Positions 1-8,593 of a DNA stretch of 64,000 nucleotides are shown piece after piece. The stretch spans positions 62,001 to 126,000 of the forward strand of contig NZ_JOIY01000006.1 of assembly GCF_000720185.1 (NCBI RefSeq), read 5' to 3'. How positions within the stretch are numbered: the first letter of the stretch is position 1; each line of letters starts with the position of its first letter. The position numbers and the translations under genes are program-made. Below the pieces are notes generated by a model that did no database searches, had not been told where the DNA came from, and saw only the letters and a list, made by a program, of their open reading frames with translations. Source of the stretch: Streptomyces sp. NRRL S-340 (GTDB taxonomy: Bacteria; Actinomycetota; Actinomycetes; Streptomycetales; Streptomycetaceae).

Positions 1-360
1 ATCGTCGCGTTCGACCTGGCCACCGGCCGGCAGACCGGCCAGCGCGGGGACGCGGGTGACGGCTACCAGATCTACCCGCTGCGCATGGACGGCGGGAACC
101 TGCTCGCCTACAAGCGCCCGCCCTACGACAAGGGCGGCCAGGTGGTGAGCATCGACGGCAACAGCTTCAAGGAGACCGTGCTGCTGGAGAACCCGGCCAC
201 GCGCGACGTACGGGCCGCGGAGACCGGCATGTCCCCGGACTACGCGGAGTTCCTCTTCGGGCAGGGCCGTCTCTACATGTCGGCGGTCTACGCCCACAAG
301 CAGCGGTCGTCGGCCTTCGGCAAGGAGTACCTGGCGCTGGTCTTCGGCGCGGGCGGCTGA
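1..360 (+). CDS. C-terminal part of a PQQ/WD40-like beta-propeller protein (5' end outside window)
   Basis: The reading frame is open from base 1 and ends at TGA 358-360, giving about 119 residues of the C-terminus of a longer protein. The repeat-like pieces IVAFDLATGR and LLAYKRPPYD, with alternating hydrophobic strands and short turns, look like the last blades of an outer-membrane BamB/PQQ-like propeller, a fold common in large Streptomyces proteins that also carry a kinase or membrane segment upstream. The upstream part is not visible, so the full architecture is unknown. The final residues form a hydrophobic strand (YLALVFGAGG) that could close the propeller. No downstream partner is close: the next gene starts after 137 bp. 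Confidence 0.6.
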   Translation: MVAFDLATGRQTGQRGDAGDGYQIYPLRMDGGNLLAYKRPPYDKGGQVVSIDGNSFKETVLLENPATRDVRAAETGMSPDYAEFLFGQGRLYMSAVYAHKQRSSAFGKEYLALVFGAGG

Positions 361-497
361 CCCGGCCGTCGCGCGTCGCGGTGCGGGGTGCTTCCGCGCG
401 CCGGGTGTTTTCGGCGATCCGGGGCACTTCTGGCCGGGAGGGGCAGCGCGGCACCGGGTGAGCGTGTAGCTTCCGGGAGGGAACTGGGGGGTTGCCG

Positions 498-1166
498 ATG
501 GGAGTCCGGCTCATGGTGGTCGACGACCACCGACTGCTCGCCGAGGCGCTGGCCTCGGCGCTGAAGCTGCGGGGCCACCGGGTGCTGGCCGCGGCGGCGC
601 CGGCGGCGGGCGCGGCGGAGCTGGTGATCAGCCGTGCGCCGGAGGTGTGCCTGCTGGGCACGGCGGCACCGGCCGGGCCGGGCGCGTTCGACCCGGTGGC
701 GCGGATCAAGCAGGAACGCCCGCAGGTGGCGGTGGTCGTGCTGGGGCCGGTGCCCTCCCCCCGGGGCATCGCGGCGGCGTTCGCCGCGGGTGCCTCGGGC
801 TATGTGCGGCACGACGAGCGCATAGAGGGCGTGGAGCGGGCGATCCTGAAGGCGCGCGCGGGGGAGGCGGCGGTGGCTCCGCAACTGCTCCAGGAGGCGT
901 TCGGTGAGCTGCTGAACCCGGCCGCCCAGCCGGACGACGAGGGCCAGCGGCTGCTGCGGCTGCTCACCCCCCGGGAGGTGGAGGTCCTGGTGCGGGTGGC
1001 CGAGGGGGAGGACACACGGCTGATCGCGGCCGGGATGGGGATCGCCCCGAGCACCGCCCGCACCCATGTGCAGCGGGTCCTGATGAAACTGGGCGTGGGC
1101 TCCCGCCTGGAGGCGGCGGCCCTGGCGGCCCGCACGGGTCTGCTGGCCCGCGCGGGCCGCACGTAG
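498..1166 (+). CDS. LuxR/NarL-type response regulator with a degenerate receiver domain
   Basis: The protein has 222 residues: an N-terminal receiver-like domain (about 1-115) and a C-terminal LuxR helix-turn-helix (about 160-215, TPREVEVL then STARTHVQRVLMKLGV). The acidic pair of a receiver is present (VVDDHR, D9-D10). The phosphoacceptor position reads LLGTAAP with Gly54 where Asp is expected, and the conserved Thr/Ser and Lys are also missing (VVVLGPV, GYVRHDE). It is therefore likely an atypical regulator that is not controlled by ordinary phosphorylation. I chose ATG 498, preceded by a G-run at 486-491; TTG 492 in the same frame is the alternative. No sensor kinase is adjacent. Confidence 0.85.
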   Translation: MGVRLMVVDDHRLLAEALASALKLRGHRVLAAAAPAAGAAELVISRAPEVCLLGTAAPAGPGAFDPVARIKQERPQVAVVVLGPVPSPRGIAAAFAAGASGYVRHDERIEGVERAILKARAGEAAVAPQLLQEAFGELLNPAAQPDDEGQRLLRLLTPREVEVLVRVAEGEDTRLIAAGMGIAPSTARTHVQRVLMKLGVGSRLEAAALAARTGLLARAGRT

Positions 1167-1199
1167 CAGCCGCGCCGCCCGGGCTGTCGCCGTGCGGGC

Positions 1200-1550
1200 C
1201 TACTCGGCCTCCGGCTCCTCCGCCTCGGGCACCGGGGGCGCGGCCGGCCGGAGCTTGAGCCACACCAGGAAGAACACGCCGAGGGCCAGCATGCCGATGC
1301 CGGTCCACAGGTTGATGTTGACGCCCTGCGCCTTGTCGATGGCGGCCTGCGAGTCGGTGATCCCGGTGATCGTGACGATGACGCCGTAGAGGACGAACAG
1401 TCCGCCGATGATGCGCCGCAGGTCGAAGATGCGCGCGGCGGTCGCGGACTTGCCCTCCAGGTCGGTGACCTCGCGCTGTACGTCCTGCTCGGAGTAACCG
1501 GAGTGCGGGTCCTGGTGCTCGGACCGGCCGGGGTTCTCAGACTGTGACAT
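1200..1550 (-). CDS. Small two-helix membrane protein, symporter partner
   Basis: This 116-residue protein has a hydrophilic acidic N-terminus (about 1-45), two predicted membrane helices (about 46-66 IIGGLFVLYGVIVTITGI, and about 80-100 LWTGIGMLALGVFFLVWL) and a short Pro/Glu-rich tail. I do not recognise a named function. Its ATG lies 21 bp after the stop of the sodium:solute symporter on the same strand, so the two are very probably co-transcribed, and it may be an accessory subunit or simply a co-expressed membrane protein. Streptomyces genomes often have such a small partner directly behind an SSS-family transporter (my recollection, not checked). Confidence 0.8.
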   Translation of the reverse strand: MSQSENPGRSEHQDPHSGYSEQDVQREVTDLEGKSATAARIFDLRRIIGGLFVLYGVIVTITGITDSQAAIDKAQGVNINLWTGIGMLALGVFFLVWLKLRPAAPPVPEAEEPEAE

Positions 1551-1571
1551 GGTCTCTCAATCCTCCCGCGA

Positions 1572-3272
1572 TCAGAACGAGAACGGGATGTAGCAGGCGG
1601 CGGCGAGGACGACGGCGCCCCAGCCGAGCAGCGCGGGCTTGCGGTACCAGGCCTCGTCGCCGGGGGCGGGCGCTTCCGCCATGCCCGGGGACCGGGTGCC
1701 GTAGACGAGCCCCTGCAGGGCCGCTTCCGGCTTGGGCTCGGTGAAGAGGGTGACGGCCACCATGACCACCGCGCCGGCGACGAACCCGGCGATGGCGGAG
1801 ACGAAGTTGGCGCCCTGGTCGGTGGGGATGTGGATGATGTCCTTCTTGTAGAGGACGAAGTAGTTCACCATCGCCGCGGTGGTGCCCGCGAGCAGGCCCC
1901 AGAAGCCGGACTTCACGGACGCGCGCTTCCAGAACATGCCGACGATGAACACCACGAACATCGGCACGTTGAAGAAGGAGAACAGCGTCTGCAGGTAGCT
2001 CATGATGTTCGAGAACGACGACGCCAGGAACGCGGTGCCGACCGAGGCGAGCACGCCGATGGCGGTGATGAGCCGGCCGAACCGCACGTAGTAGGAGTCC
2101 TCGCGGCCCTTGACGACGTACTTGGCCCAGATGTCGTTGGTGAACACGGTGTTGAAGGACGACACGTTGGCGGCCATGCCGGCCATGAAGGCGGCGAGCA
2201 GACCGGTGACCGCGATGCCGAGGACGCCGTTGGGGAGCAGTTCCTGCATCAGGTAGGGGATCGCGTCGTTGTACTGGAGCCCGGAGGCGGAGGTGCCGAT
2301 CTTCGGGACGACGGCGGCGGCGACCAGGCCCGGGATCATCACGAGGAAGACGATGAAGATCTTCGGGAACGCGGCGATCAGCGGGGTGCGCTGCGCGGCG
2401 GAGAGGTTCTTCGCGGACAGGGCGCGCTGCACCTCGGCGAAGTTGGTCGTCCAGTAGCCGAAGGAGAGCACGAAGCCGAGACCGAGGACGATGGTCAGCC
2501 AGTTGGCGCCGAGCGGGTTGGCGTGGCCGATGCCGGTGCCGCCCCAGGCGGTGGTGAAGTCCGCGCCGTGCGTCTCGGTGAGCTTGTGGGTCAGGCCGTC
2601 CCAGCCGCCGACCTTCTTCAGGCTGAGGACCACGAGCGGGATGAGGGCCGCGAGGATCACGAAGAACTGCAGCACCTCGTTGTAGATCGCGGAGGACAGT
2701 CCGCCGAGGGTGATGTAGGCGAGGACGAAGAAGCCGGCGACGACGATCGCGACCCACTGCGGCCAGCCGAGCAGCGCCTCGACGACGATCGCGAGGGCGT
2801 AGAGGTTGACGCCGGCGATCAGGATGGCGGCGAAGGCGAACAGGATCGAACTGAGCAGGTGCGCGCCCCTGTCGAAGCGCAGCAGCAGGAACTCGGGGAC
2901 CGAGCGCACCTTGGAGCCGTAGTAGAAGGGCATCATCACCAGGCCGAGGAAGACCATGGCGGGAATGGCGCCGATCCAGTACCAGTGCACGGTGTAGGCG
3001 CCGTACTGGGCGCTGTTGGCGGCCATGCCGAGGATCTCGGTCGCGGCCAGGTTGGCGGAGATGAACGCCAGACCGGTGATCCACGCGGGCAGGGAGCGTC
3101 CGGAGAGGAAGAAGTCGAGGCTGGTCCTGACCGAGCGCCGGGCGGCGAAGCCGATGCCGAGGACCACGACGAAGTAGATGGCGAGGATCGTGTAGTCCAG
3201 GGCGTTGGTCGGCAGCCGCAGCTCCGCCGCCAGATACGCGGGTGCGTAGCCGGGGGATGTGGGGGTTTGCAT
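1572..3272 (-). CDS. Sodium:solute symporter (SSS/SGLT family), probable galactose or sugar uptake
   Basis: The 566-residue protein is an integral membrane transporter with about 14 hydrophobic segments starting near residue 27 (LDYTILAIYFVVVLGIGFAA). SSS-family signatures are visible: SLPAWITGLAFISANLAATE in the early helices, and ITLGGLSSAIYNEVLQF around residues 190-205, matching the GGL/SAI...D/E-Q signature region. Closest family members are sodium:glucose/galactose cotransporters (SGLT, vSGLT). It is divergently transcribed from galT-galE-galK across 230 bp, which suggests it brings galactose into the cell for the Leloir pathway; this substrate is inferred from context only. The start codon is ATG at 3272. 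A small membrane protein follows in the same unit. Confidence 0.88.
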   Translation of the reverse strand: MQTPTSPGYAPAYLAAELRLPTNALDYTILAIYFVVVLGIGFAARRSVRTSLDFFLSGRSLPAWITGLAFISANLAATEILGMAANSAQYGAYTVHWYWIGAIPAMVFLGLVMMPFYYGSKVRSVPEFLLLRFDRGAHLLSSILFAFAAILIAGVNLYALAIVVEALLGWPQWVAIVVAGFFVLAYITLGGLSSAIYNEVLQFFVILAALIPLVVLSLKKVGGWDGLTHKLTETHGADFTTAWGGTGIGHANPLGANWLTIVLGLGFVLSFGYWTTNFAEVQRALSAKNLSAAQRTPLIAAFPKIFIVFLVMIPGLVAAAVVPKIGTSASGLQYNDAIPYLMQELLPNGVLGIAVTGLLAAFMAGMAANVSSFNTVFTNDIWAKYVVKGREDSYYVRFGRLITAIGVLASVGTAFLASSFSNIMSYLQTLFSFFNVPMFVVFIVGMFWKRASVKSGFWGLLAGTTAAMVNYFVLYKKDIIHIPTDQGANFVSAIAGFVAGAVVMVAVTLFTEPKPEAALQGLVYGTRSPGMAEAPAPGDEAWYRKPALLGWGAVVLAAACYIPFSF

Positions 3273-3359
3273 AAGTACTCGCTTCGTTGCACGAACGGAT
3301 CCAGCGGGGAACCTACGCCTTCGCGTTCATGAATTGAACACTTTTGTTGGTTGTCTTTG

Positions 3360-3464
3360 TTTGATTGTGATGTGCGGGCCGTGGCGCCTCCTTACGGGCT
3401 GTCGGTAGCCTCCCTTGGTGAGTTGTGATGTGTTATGTTCGATTGTGTTGGGTGACACAGTGAT
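3360..3464 (+). promoter_or_regulatory. galP1-like regulatory region with repeated TGTGAT-type hexamers
   Basis: The 230-bp gap between the symporter and galT holds exact TGTGAT hexamers at 3366-3371 and 3424-3429. Close variants are TTTGAT 3360-3365, TGTTAT 3431-3436, TTCGAT 3438-3443, TGTGTT 3444-3449 and AGTGAT 3459-3464. They are unusually AT-rich for this genome. Direct hexamer repeats of this type form, as I recall, the operator of the galactose-induced, glucose-sensitive galP1 promoter in S. lividans/S. coelicolor. I therefore call this the gal operon operator/promoter. The precise start point cannot be read off. Confidence 0.7.
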
Positions 3465-3502
3465 CGGGTGCGGCCCGGGCCTGGACGAACAGGGAGTCCG
3501 CA

Positions 3503-4564
3503 GTGAAGAAGACCTCGACCCGGCTGGCCGACGGTCGTGAGCTGATCTACTACGACCTGCGGGACGACACCGTGCGGGACGCCGTCGACCGGCGCCCGCT
3601 GGAGCCGACCGTCACCACCTCGGAGATCCGCCCGGACGTGCTGCTCGGCGACGCGGTCGCCGTGGCCTCCCACCGCCAGGGCCGCACCTACCACCCGCCG
3701 GCCGACGAGTGCCCGCTGTGCCCGACCCGGGGTGACAAGCTCACCGAGATCCCGGACTCCTCCTACGACGTGGCGGTCTTCGAGAACCGCTTCCCGTCGC
3801 TGGCCGGCGACTCGGGCCGCTGCGAGGTCGTCTGCTTCACCTCCGACCACGACGCGTCCTTCGCCGCGCTGAGCGAGGAACAGGCACGGCTCGTCCTGGA
3901 GGCCTGGACCGACCGCACCTTCGAGCTGTCGCACCTGCCCTCGGTGGAGCAGGTGTTCTGCTTCGAGAACCGCGGCGCCGAGATCGGCGTGACGCTGGGC
4001 CACCCGCACGGGCAGATCTACGCCTATCCGTTCACCACCCCGCGCACCGCGCTGATGCTGCGCTCGCTGGCCGCCCACAAGGACGCCACCGGCGGCGAGA
4101 ACCTCTTCGACGCCGTACTGGAGCGGGAACTGGCCGGTGAGCGGGTCGTCCTGGAGACGGATCACTGGGCGGCCTTCGTGCCCTACGCGGCGCACTGGCC
4201 CTACGAGGTCCACCTCTACCCCAAGCGCCGCGTCCCCGACCTGCTCGCGCTCGACGAGGCGGCCCGCACAGAGTTCCCCCAGGTCTATCTGGAACTCTTG
4301 AGGCGCTTCGACCGGATCTTCGGGGAAGGTGAACCGCCGACGCCGTACATCGCGGCCTGGCACCAGGCGCCGTTCGGCGCGCTGGAGGAGTTCGACGGGG
4401 TCGTCCGCGAGGACTTCGCCCTCCACCTCGAGCTTTTCACCATCCGCCGTACTTCCGGCAAGCTGAAGTTCCTCGCGGGCTCCGAGTCCGGCATGAACGT
4501 CTTCATCAACGACGTGCCCCCGGAGCGCGCGGCCCAGCGATTGCGAGAGGTAGCGAGTTCATGA
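3503..4564 (+). CDS. galT: Galactose-1-phosphate uridylyltransferase
   Basis: GalT transfers UMP from UDP-glucose to galactose-1-phosphate in the Leloir pathway. The 353-residue protein has the HIT-superfamily active-site motif HPHGQ at residues 167-171, whose second His (169) is the nucleophile, and a CPLC metal-binding pair at residues 70-73. Length is normal for bacterial GalT. The start is GTG 3503, with GGAG about 8 bp upstream. The stop overlaps the galE start (ATGA at 4561-4564), so translation is coupled. It is the first gene of galT-galE-galK, behind the hexamer-rich regulatory region. Confidence 0.97.
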   Translation: MKKTSTRLADGRELIYYDLRDDTVRDAVDRRPLEPTVTTSEIRPDVLLGDAVAVASHRQGRTYHPPADECPLCPTRGDKLTEIPDSSYDVAVFENRFPSLAGDSGRCEVVCFTSDHDASFAALSEEQARLVLEAWTDRTFELSHLPSVEQVFCFENRGAEIGVTLGHPHGQIYAYPFTTPRTALMLRSLAAHKDATGGENLFDAVLERELAGERVVLETDHWAAFVPYAAHWPYEVHLYPKRRVPDLLALDEAARTEFPQVYLELLRRFDRIFGEGEPPTPYIAAWHQAPFGALEEFDGVVREDFALHLELFTIRRTSGKLKFLAGSESGMNVFINDVPPERAAQRLREVASS

Positions 4565-5529
4565 GCGGGAAGTACCTGGTGACGGGCGGCGCGGGTTACG
4601 TCGGGAGCGTGGTCGCCCAGCATCTGCTGGAGGCCGGCCACGAGGTCGTCGTGCTCGACAACCTCTCGACGGGCTTCCGCGAGGGCGTGCCCGCCGGCGC
4701 CTCCTTCGTCGAGGGCGACATCCGCGACGCCGCCAAGTGGCTGGACCCCTCCTTCGACGCGGTGCTGCACTTCGCCGCGTTCTCGCAGGTCGGCGAGTCG
4801 GTGGTGAAGCCGGAGAAGTACTGGGAGAACAACGTCGGCGGCACCATGGCGCTGCTCGCCGCGATGCGCGAGGCCGGGGTGCGCAAGCTGGTCTTCTCCT
4901 CCACCGCGGCGACGTACGGCGAGCCGGAGCGGACGCCGATCGTCGAGACGGCCCCGACGAAGCCCACCAACCCCTACGGCGCCTCCAAGCTCGCCGTCGA
5001 CCACATGATCACCGGTGAGGCGGCGGCCCACGGCCTGGGCGCGGTCTCCCTGCGCTACTTCAACGTGGCCGGCGCCTACGGCGCGTACGGCGAGCGCCAC
5101 GACCCCGAGTCGCACCTGATCCCGCTGGTGCTCCAGGTCGCCCAGGGCCGCCGCGAGGCGATCAACGTCTTCGGCGACGACTACCCGACGCCGGACGGCA
5201 CCTGTGTGCGCGACTACATCCACGTGGCGGACCTGGCCGACGCCCACCTGCTCGCGCTGGACGCCGCCACCGCCGGCGAACACCTGATCTGCAACCTCGG
5301 CAACGGCAACGGCTTCTCGGTCCGCGAGGTGATCGAGACGGTCCGGCAGGTCACCGGCCACCCGATCCCGGAGGTCGTGGCCCCGCGCCGGGCCGGCGAC
5401 CCGGCCGTCCTGGTCGCCTCGGCCGGCACCGCCCGCGAGAAGCTCGGCTGGAACCCGTCCCGCGCGGACCTCGCGGGGATCGTCGCGGACGCCTGGGAGT
5501 TCGCGCAGCACACCACGAGGGAGCAGTAG
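4561..5529 (+). CDS. galE: UDP-glucose 4-epimerase
   Basis: GalE interconverts UDP-galactose and UDP-glucose with a tightly bound NAD+. The 322-residue protein is an extended short-chain dehydrogenase: Rossmann motif [10 protein letters not shown] at residues 7-16, the Ser/Thr region [12 protein letters not shown], and the catalytic YxxxK pair Tyr139/Lys143 in [21 protein letters not shown] near the C-terminus is typical of bacterial GalE. Its ATG overlaps the galT stop by four bases, and its TAG stop shares one base with the galK GTG (TAGTG at 5527-5531). All three enzymes are thus made from one tightly coupled message. Confidence 0.97.
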   Translation: MSGKYLVTGGAGYVGSVVAQHLLEAGHEVVVLDNLSTGFREGVPAGASFVEGDIRDAAKWLDPSFDAVLHFAAFSQVGESVVKPEKYWENNVGGTMALLAAMREAGVRKLVFSSTAATYGEPERTPIVETAPTKPTNPYGASKLAVDHMITGEAAAHGLGAVSLRYFNVAGAYGAYGERHDPESHLIPLVLQVAQGRREAINVFGDDYPTPDGTCVRDYIHVADLADAHLLALDAATAGEHLICNLGNGNGFSVREVIETVRQVTGHPIPEVVAPRRAGDPAVLVASAGTAREKLGWNPSRADLAGIVADAWEFAQHTTREQ

Positions 5530-6683
5530 TGGGGGCACAGCAGGTCCGGGACGGTTTCGCCGCGCTGTACGGCACCGGCCCGCAGGGAGTGTGGGCGGCA
5601 CCCGGCCGCGTCAACCTCATCGGTGAGCACACCGACTACAACGACGGCTTCGTGATGCCGTTCGCCCTGCCGCACGACACGATCGCGGCGGTCTCCCGCC
5701 GTGCCGACGGTGTCCTGCGGCTGCACTCGGCGGACGTCCCGGGCGACCCCGTCGAACTGCGCGTGGCCGACCTGGCGCCCGAGTCCGACAAGGACTGGAC
5801 CGCCTACCCGGCGGGCGTGGTCTGGGCGCTGCGCGAGGCCGGACACGAGGTGCTGGGCGCGGACGTGCACCTGACCTCGACGGTGCCCTCGGGCGCCGGC
5901 CTGTCCTCGTCGGCGGCCCTGGAGGTCGTCGTCGCCCTGGCCCTGAACGACCTGTACGGACTGGGCCTGAAGCCCTGGCAGCTGGCCCGCCTGTGCCAGC
6001 GCGCCGAGAACGTCTACGTCGGTGCCCCCACCGGCATCATGGACCAGACGGCCTCGGCCTGCTGCACGCAGGGCCACGCCCTCTTCCTCGACACCCGCGA
6101 CCTGTCCCAGCGCCAGGTCCCCTTCGACCTGGCCGGCGAGGGACTGCGCCTGCTCGTCGTCGACACCCGCGTCAAGCACGCGCACAGCGACGGCGAGTAC
6201 GGCAAGCGCCGGGCCGGCTGCGAGAAGGGCGCGGCCCTGCTCGGCGTCGACGCCCTGCGGGACGTGCCCTACGACGGCCTGGACGCGGCCCTGGAACGGC
6301 TCGGCGACGAGGAGGAGATCCGCCGCCTGGTGCGCCACGTCGTGACGGAGGACGCCCGGGTCGAACGCGTCATCGCCCTCCTCGGATCCACCGGCGCCCG
6401 CGCGATCGGCCCGGTCCTGACCGAGGGCCACGTCTCGCTGCGCGACGACTTCCGCATCTCCTGCCCCGAGTTGGACCTGGTCGTCGACACGGCCCTGGCC
6501 GCCGGCGCGCTGGGCGCCCGGATGACGGGCGGCGGCTTCGGCGGCTCGGCGATCGTCCTCGCCGAGGAGACCGCCGTCCCTTCGGTCACCAAGGCGGTCG
6601 AGGAGGCCTTCGCGGGGGCCGGCTTCACCTCCCCGCGCGTGTTCGAGGCGGTGCCCTCGGCGGGGGCGCGGCGCCTGATCTGA
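5529..6683 (+). CDS. galK: Galactokinase
   Basis: GalK phosphorylates galactose at C1 with ATP, the entry step of the Leloir pathway. The 384-residue protein shows the galactokinase signature GRVNLIGEHTDYNDGF near the N-terminus, the GHMP-kinase ATP-binding motif PSGAGLSSSAALE from residue 120, and the C-terminal MTGGGFGGSAI motif. The GTG start at 5529 overlaps the galE stop by one base. It is the last gene of the operon; a GC-rich repetitive spacer follows. Galactose induction and glucose repression are expected if the upstream hexamers are the galP1 operator. Confidence 0.97.
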   Translation: MGAQQVRDGFAALYGTGPQGVWAAPGRVNLIGEHTDYNDGFVMPFALPHDTIAAVSRRADGVLRLHSADVPGDPVELRVADLAPESDKDWTAYPAGVVWALREAGHEVLGADVHLTSTVPSGAGLSSSAALEVVVALALNDLYGLGLKPWQLARLCQRAENVYVGAPTGIMDQTASACCTQGHALFLDTRDLSQRQVPFDLAGEGLRLLVVDTRVKHAHSDGEYGKRRAGCEKGAALLGVDALRDVPYDGLDAALERLGDEEEIRRLVRHVVTEDARVERVIALLGSTGARAIGPVLTEGHVSLRDDFRISCPELDLVVDTALAAGALGARMTGGGFGGSAIVLAEETAVPSVTKAVEEAFAGAGFTSPRVFEAVPSAGARRLI

Positions 6684-7037
6684 CGCGGCGCCCAGCGGAC
6701 GGACGCGGCGGCACGGGGTGCGACTGCCCGCGCCGCCGTGCGCGAGGCGGACGGCGTGAGCAGGCCGGGGCCGGCCGGGCCCCGCGAGGCGGACACGCCC
6801 CGCGCGGGCTCGCGGCGGGGCAGGCAGCCCCCCGCGTGTGAGGCGGGGTCCGGGGCGGCCTGTGCGTGAGGTGGGGGTTGCAGTTGCCTGCGCGTGAGGT
6901 GAGGTGGGGGCGAGGTCCGGGGCCGGGGCCCCTGCGCAAGGCGGGGACGGGGGCCGCCCGCGCCCGGGGCGGCCGGCTCCCGCGGTCACGCTCCCCCGTA
7001 CGATCGGCCGGTTCCCCACCGCAAGGAGCCACCCCCG
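6684..7037. other. 354-bp spacer with degenerate GC-rich repeats
   Basis: No coding frame with a plausible start and ribosome-binding site is visible. The DNA from about 6820 to 6960 contains several imperfect copies of a unit resembling TGCGCGTGAGGTGGGG followed by CCGGGGC-type tracts, strongly purine-rich on the plus strand. I see no U-tract hairpin for galK termination. The last 40 bp hold the AAGGAG ribosome-binding site for the next gene. Confidence 0.5.
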
Positions 7038-7727
7038 GTGACCACCACCCACCCGGCGTCCGCGCCCGCCGCCCCGACCGCCGGCCCGTGCGCGGCGCGC
7101 CTGCTGACCCGCACCGAGGACGGTGAGCGGCTGCACGCGCTGCTGTGGCGGGCGGGCCCGGGGTGGCGGATGGTCAGCAGCGCGGTGCTCGGCGGCGGTG
7201 TCGGTCCGCGCGGCTGGGTCCTCAACGCCCAGGTGGCGCACGGCTACCGGCGCACCGAACCGGACCGCCACCTGGCCGGACTGGCCGCCGGCGCCGGACT
7301 GAGGGGAGAGGGCGTCGGCCTGATGACGGCGGCCGACGTCTCCCGCCACGCCCGCGCGGCGGACGCCGGCGCGCAGGCACTGGTCACGGCGGGCATCGAC
7401 GTACGCGGCTGGGCCGCCTCGCCCGCCGAGGGCACCGCCCTGCCCGCCCGGCCGGGCACCATCAACATCATCGCCGCCCTCCCCGTGGCCCTGACCGACG
7501 CGGCCCTGGTCAACGCGGTCGCGACCGCCACCGAGGCCAAGGTCCAGGCCCTTCTGGAAACCGGCCACGACTGCTCCGGCACCCCCACGGACGCGGTCTG
7601 CATCGCCGCCCGCACCCCGGTGCCCGGCGAGGATCCCCAGCCCTTCGCGGGCCCCCGCTCGCTGTGGGGCGCCCGACTGGCCCGGGCGGTGCACCGGGCG
7701 GTGGGGGAGGCGGTGTCGGCCGGGTGA
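7038..7727 (+). CDS. cbiZ: Adenosylcobinamide amidohydrolase (CbiZ family)
   Basis: CbiZ cleaves the aminopropanol side chain of adenosylcobinamide (and can act on pseudocobalamin), giving cobyric acid that re-enters cobalamin synthesis; it serves in corrinoid salvage. The 229-residue protein carries family segments GTINIIAALP (about 140-150), TEAKVQALLETG and SGTPTDAVCIAA, which are highly typical of CbiZ. The start is GTG 7038 with AAGGAG 8-12 bp upstream. No other cobalamin gene is in the window and I see no cobalamin riboswitch upstream, so it stands alone here. It faces the GNAT gene convergently. Confidence 0.88.
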   Translation: MTTTHPASAPAAPTAGPCAARLLTRTEDGERLHALLWRAGPGWRMVSSAVLGGGVGPRGWVLNAQVAHGYRRTEPDRHLAGLAAGAGLRGEGVGLMTAADVSRHARAADAGAQALVTAGIDVRGWAASPAEGTALPARPGTINIIAALPVALTDAALVNAVATATEAKVQALLETGHDCSGTPTDAVCIAARTPVPGEDPQPFAGPRSLWGARLARAVHRAVGEAVSAG

Positions 7728-7860
7728 TGCGGCATCGTGCCCGTCGGCAGACCGGTTCCGTCACACCGGAGCCGGGAGGATCCGATGACCCGGCACCAAG
7801 GACGAGGACATGGGGCCGGACGAGGTGCCGTCGTAGCGTCGGCCCCGCTCGTCCACCGGC

Positions 7861-8304
7861 TCACCCCAGCGGCTTGATCAGCGTGTACTCCGTCGTTCCC
7901 GGGGGATAGTCGGGGATCGCGCAGACCACCTTGTAGCCGTGTTTGCGGTAGAACTCCGGGGCCTGGAAGTCCCAGGTCTCCAGGCGGGCGCCGTGGCAGT
8001 CGCGTTGGGTGCGGGCCATGCGTTCGGCGCGGGCCAGCAGGCGGGAGCCGAGGCCCGCGCCGCGGTGGCGGCCGTCGACCCACAGGTGCGCGACGTGCAG
8101 CCAGGTCGCCCAGGTGTGCCCCACCAGACCGCCGGCCAGCGCGCCCGACTCGTCCAGCGCCCACACGTGCAGGGGGATCTCTCGTTCGGCGGGGGTCCCG
8201 CGCAGGGCGGCCAGGACGGGGGAGGCCGCCGTGTTGGTGTCACGGAGGCGGGAGCGGAGCAGATCGCGGCGCTCTTTGTCTACTTTCGCCTCGATACGAA
8301 ACAT
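7861..8304 (-). CDS. GNAT-family N-acetyltransferase
   Basis: This 147-residue protein is a single GNAT domain. The acetyl-CoA binding loop of motif A is visible as RGAGLGSRLLARAE (R/Q-x-x-G-x-G/A), preceded by the strand HVAHLWVDGRHR, and the C-terminal FYRKHGYKVV segment is the usual GNAT motif B end. The substrate cannot be told. I chose ATG 8304, preceded by AGGGTG about 8 bp upstream; GTG 8313 in the same frame would add three residues. It is monocistronic and convergent with cbiZ, with 133 bp between the stops. Confidence 0.85.
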   Translation of the reverse strand: MFRIEAKVDKERRDLLRSRLRDTNTAASPVLAALRGTPAEREIPLHVWALDESGALAGGLVGHTWATWLHVAHLWVDGRHRGAGLGSRLLARAERMARTQRDCHGARLETWDFQAPEFYRKHGYKVVCAIPDYPPGTTEYTLIKPLG

Positions 8305-8593
8305 GCGGCACACCCTAGACGCGCTCGTCGGTCAGTTCTGTGAAATTCCTTCCCCTCCCGGCCCCCGGTCGTACTCTGAGGAGCGGTACCGGTGGGGGCC
8401 GGTGCCGATCAGGGGGCGAGACAGCCGGGTACGGCGCCCGAAGTGGGGGTAGCACTTCCGCATGGCGGCGGCCCTGCGGTCCAGCGGCCCCGGGCGCCGT
8501 GCCCGCGCCGCCGGCCTCCTCGGCAGGGCCGGCCGTCGTCCTGGGTGACGGGAATCCCCTGCTTCGTGAAGGAGCCCGGGGAAGGGGGTTTCA

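Noticed and set aside
1830..3332. A 500-codon plus-strand frame opposite the symporter
   Set aside because: Highly charged His/Glu/Arg repeats without any family signature; the minus strand has a clear SSS transporter.
7000..7037. Cobalamin riboswitch in front of cbiZ
   Set aside because: No B12-box-like sequence (GCCACTG) is present in the spacer.
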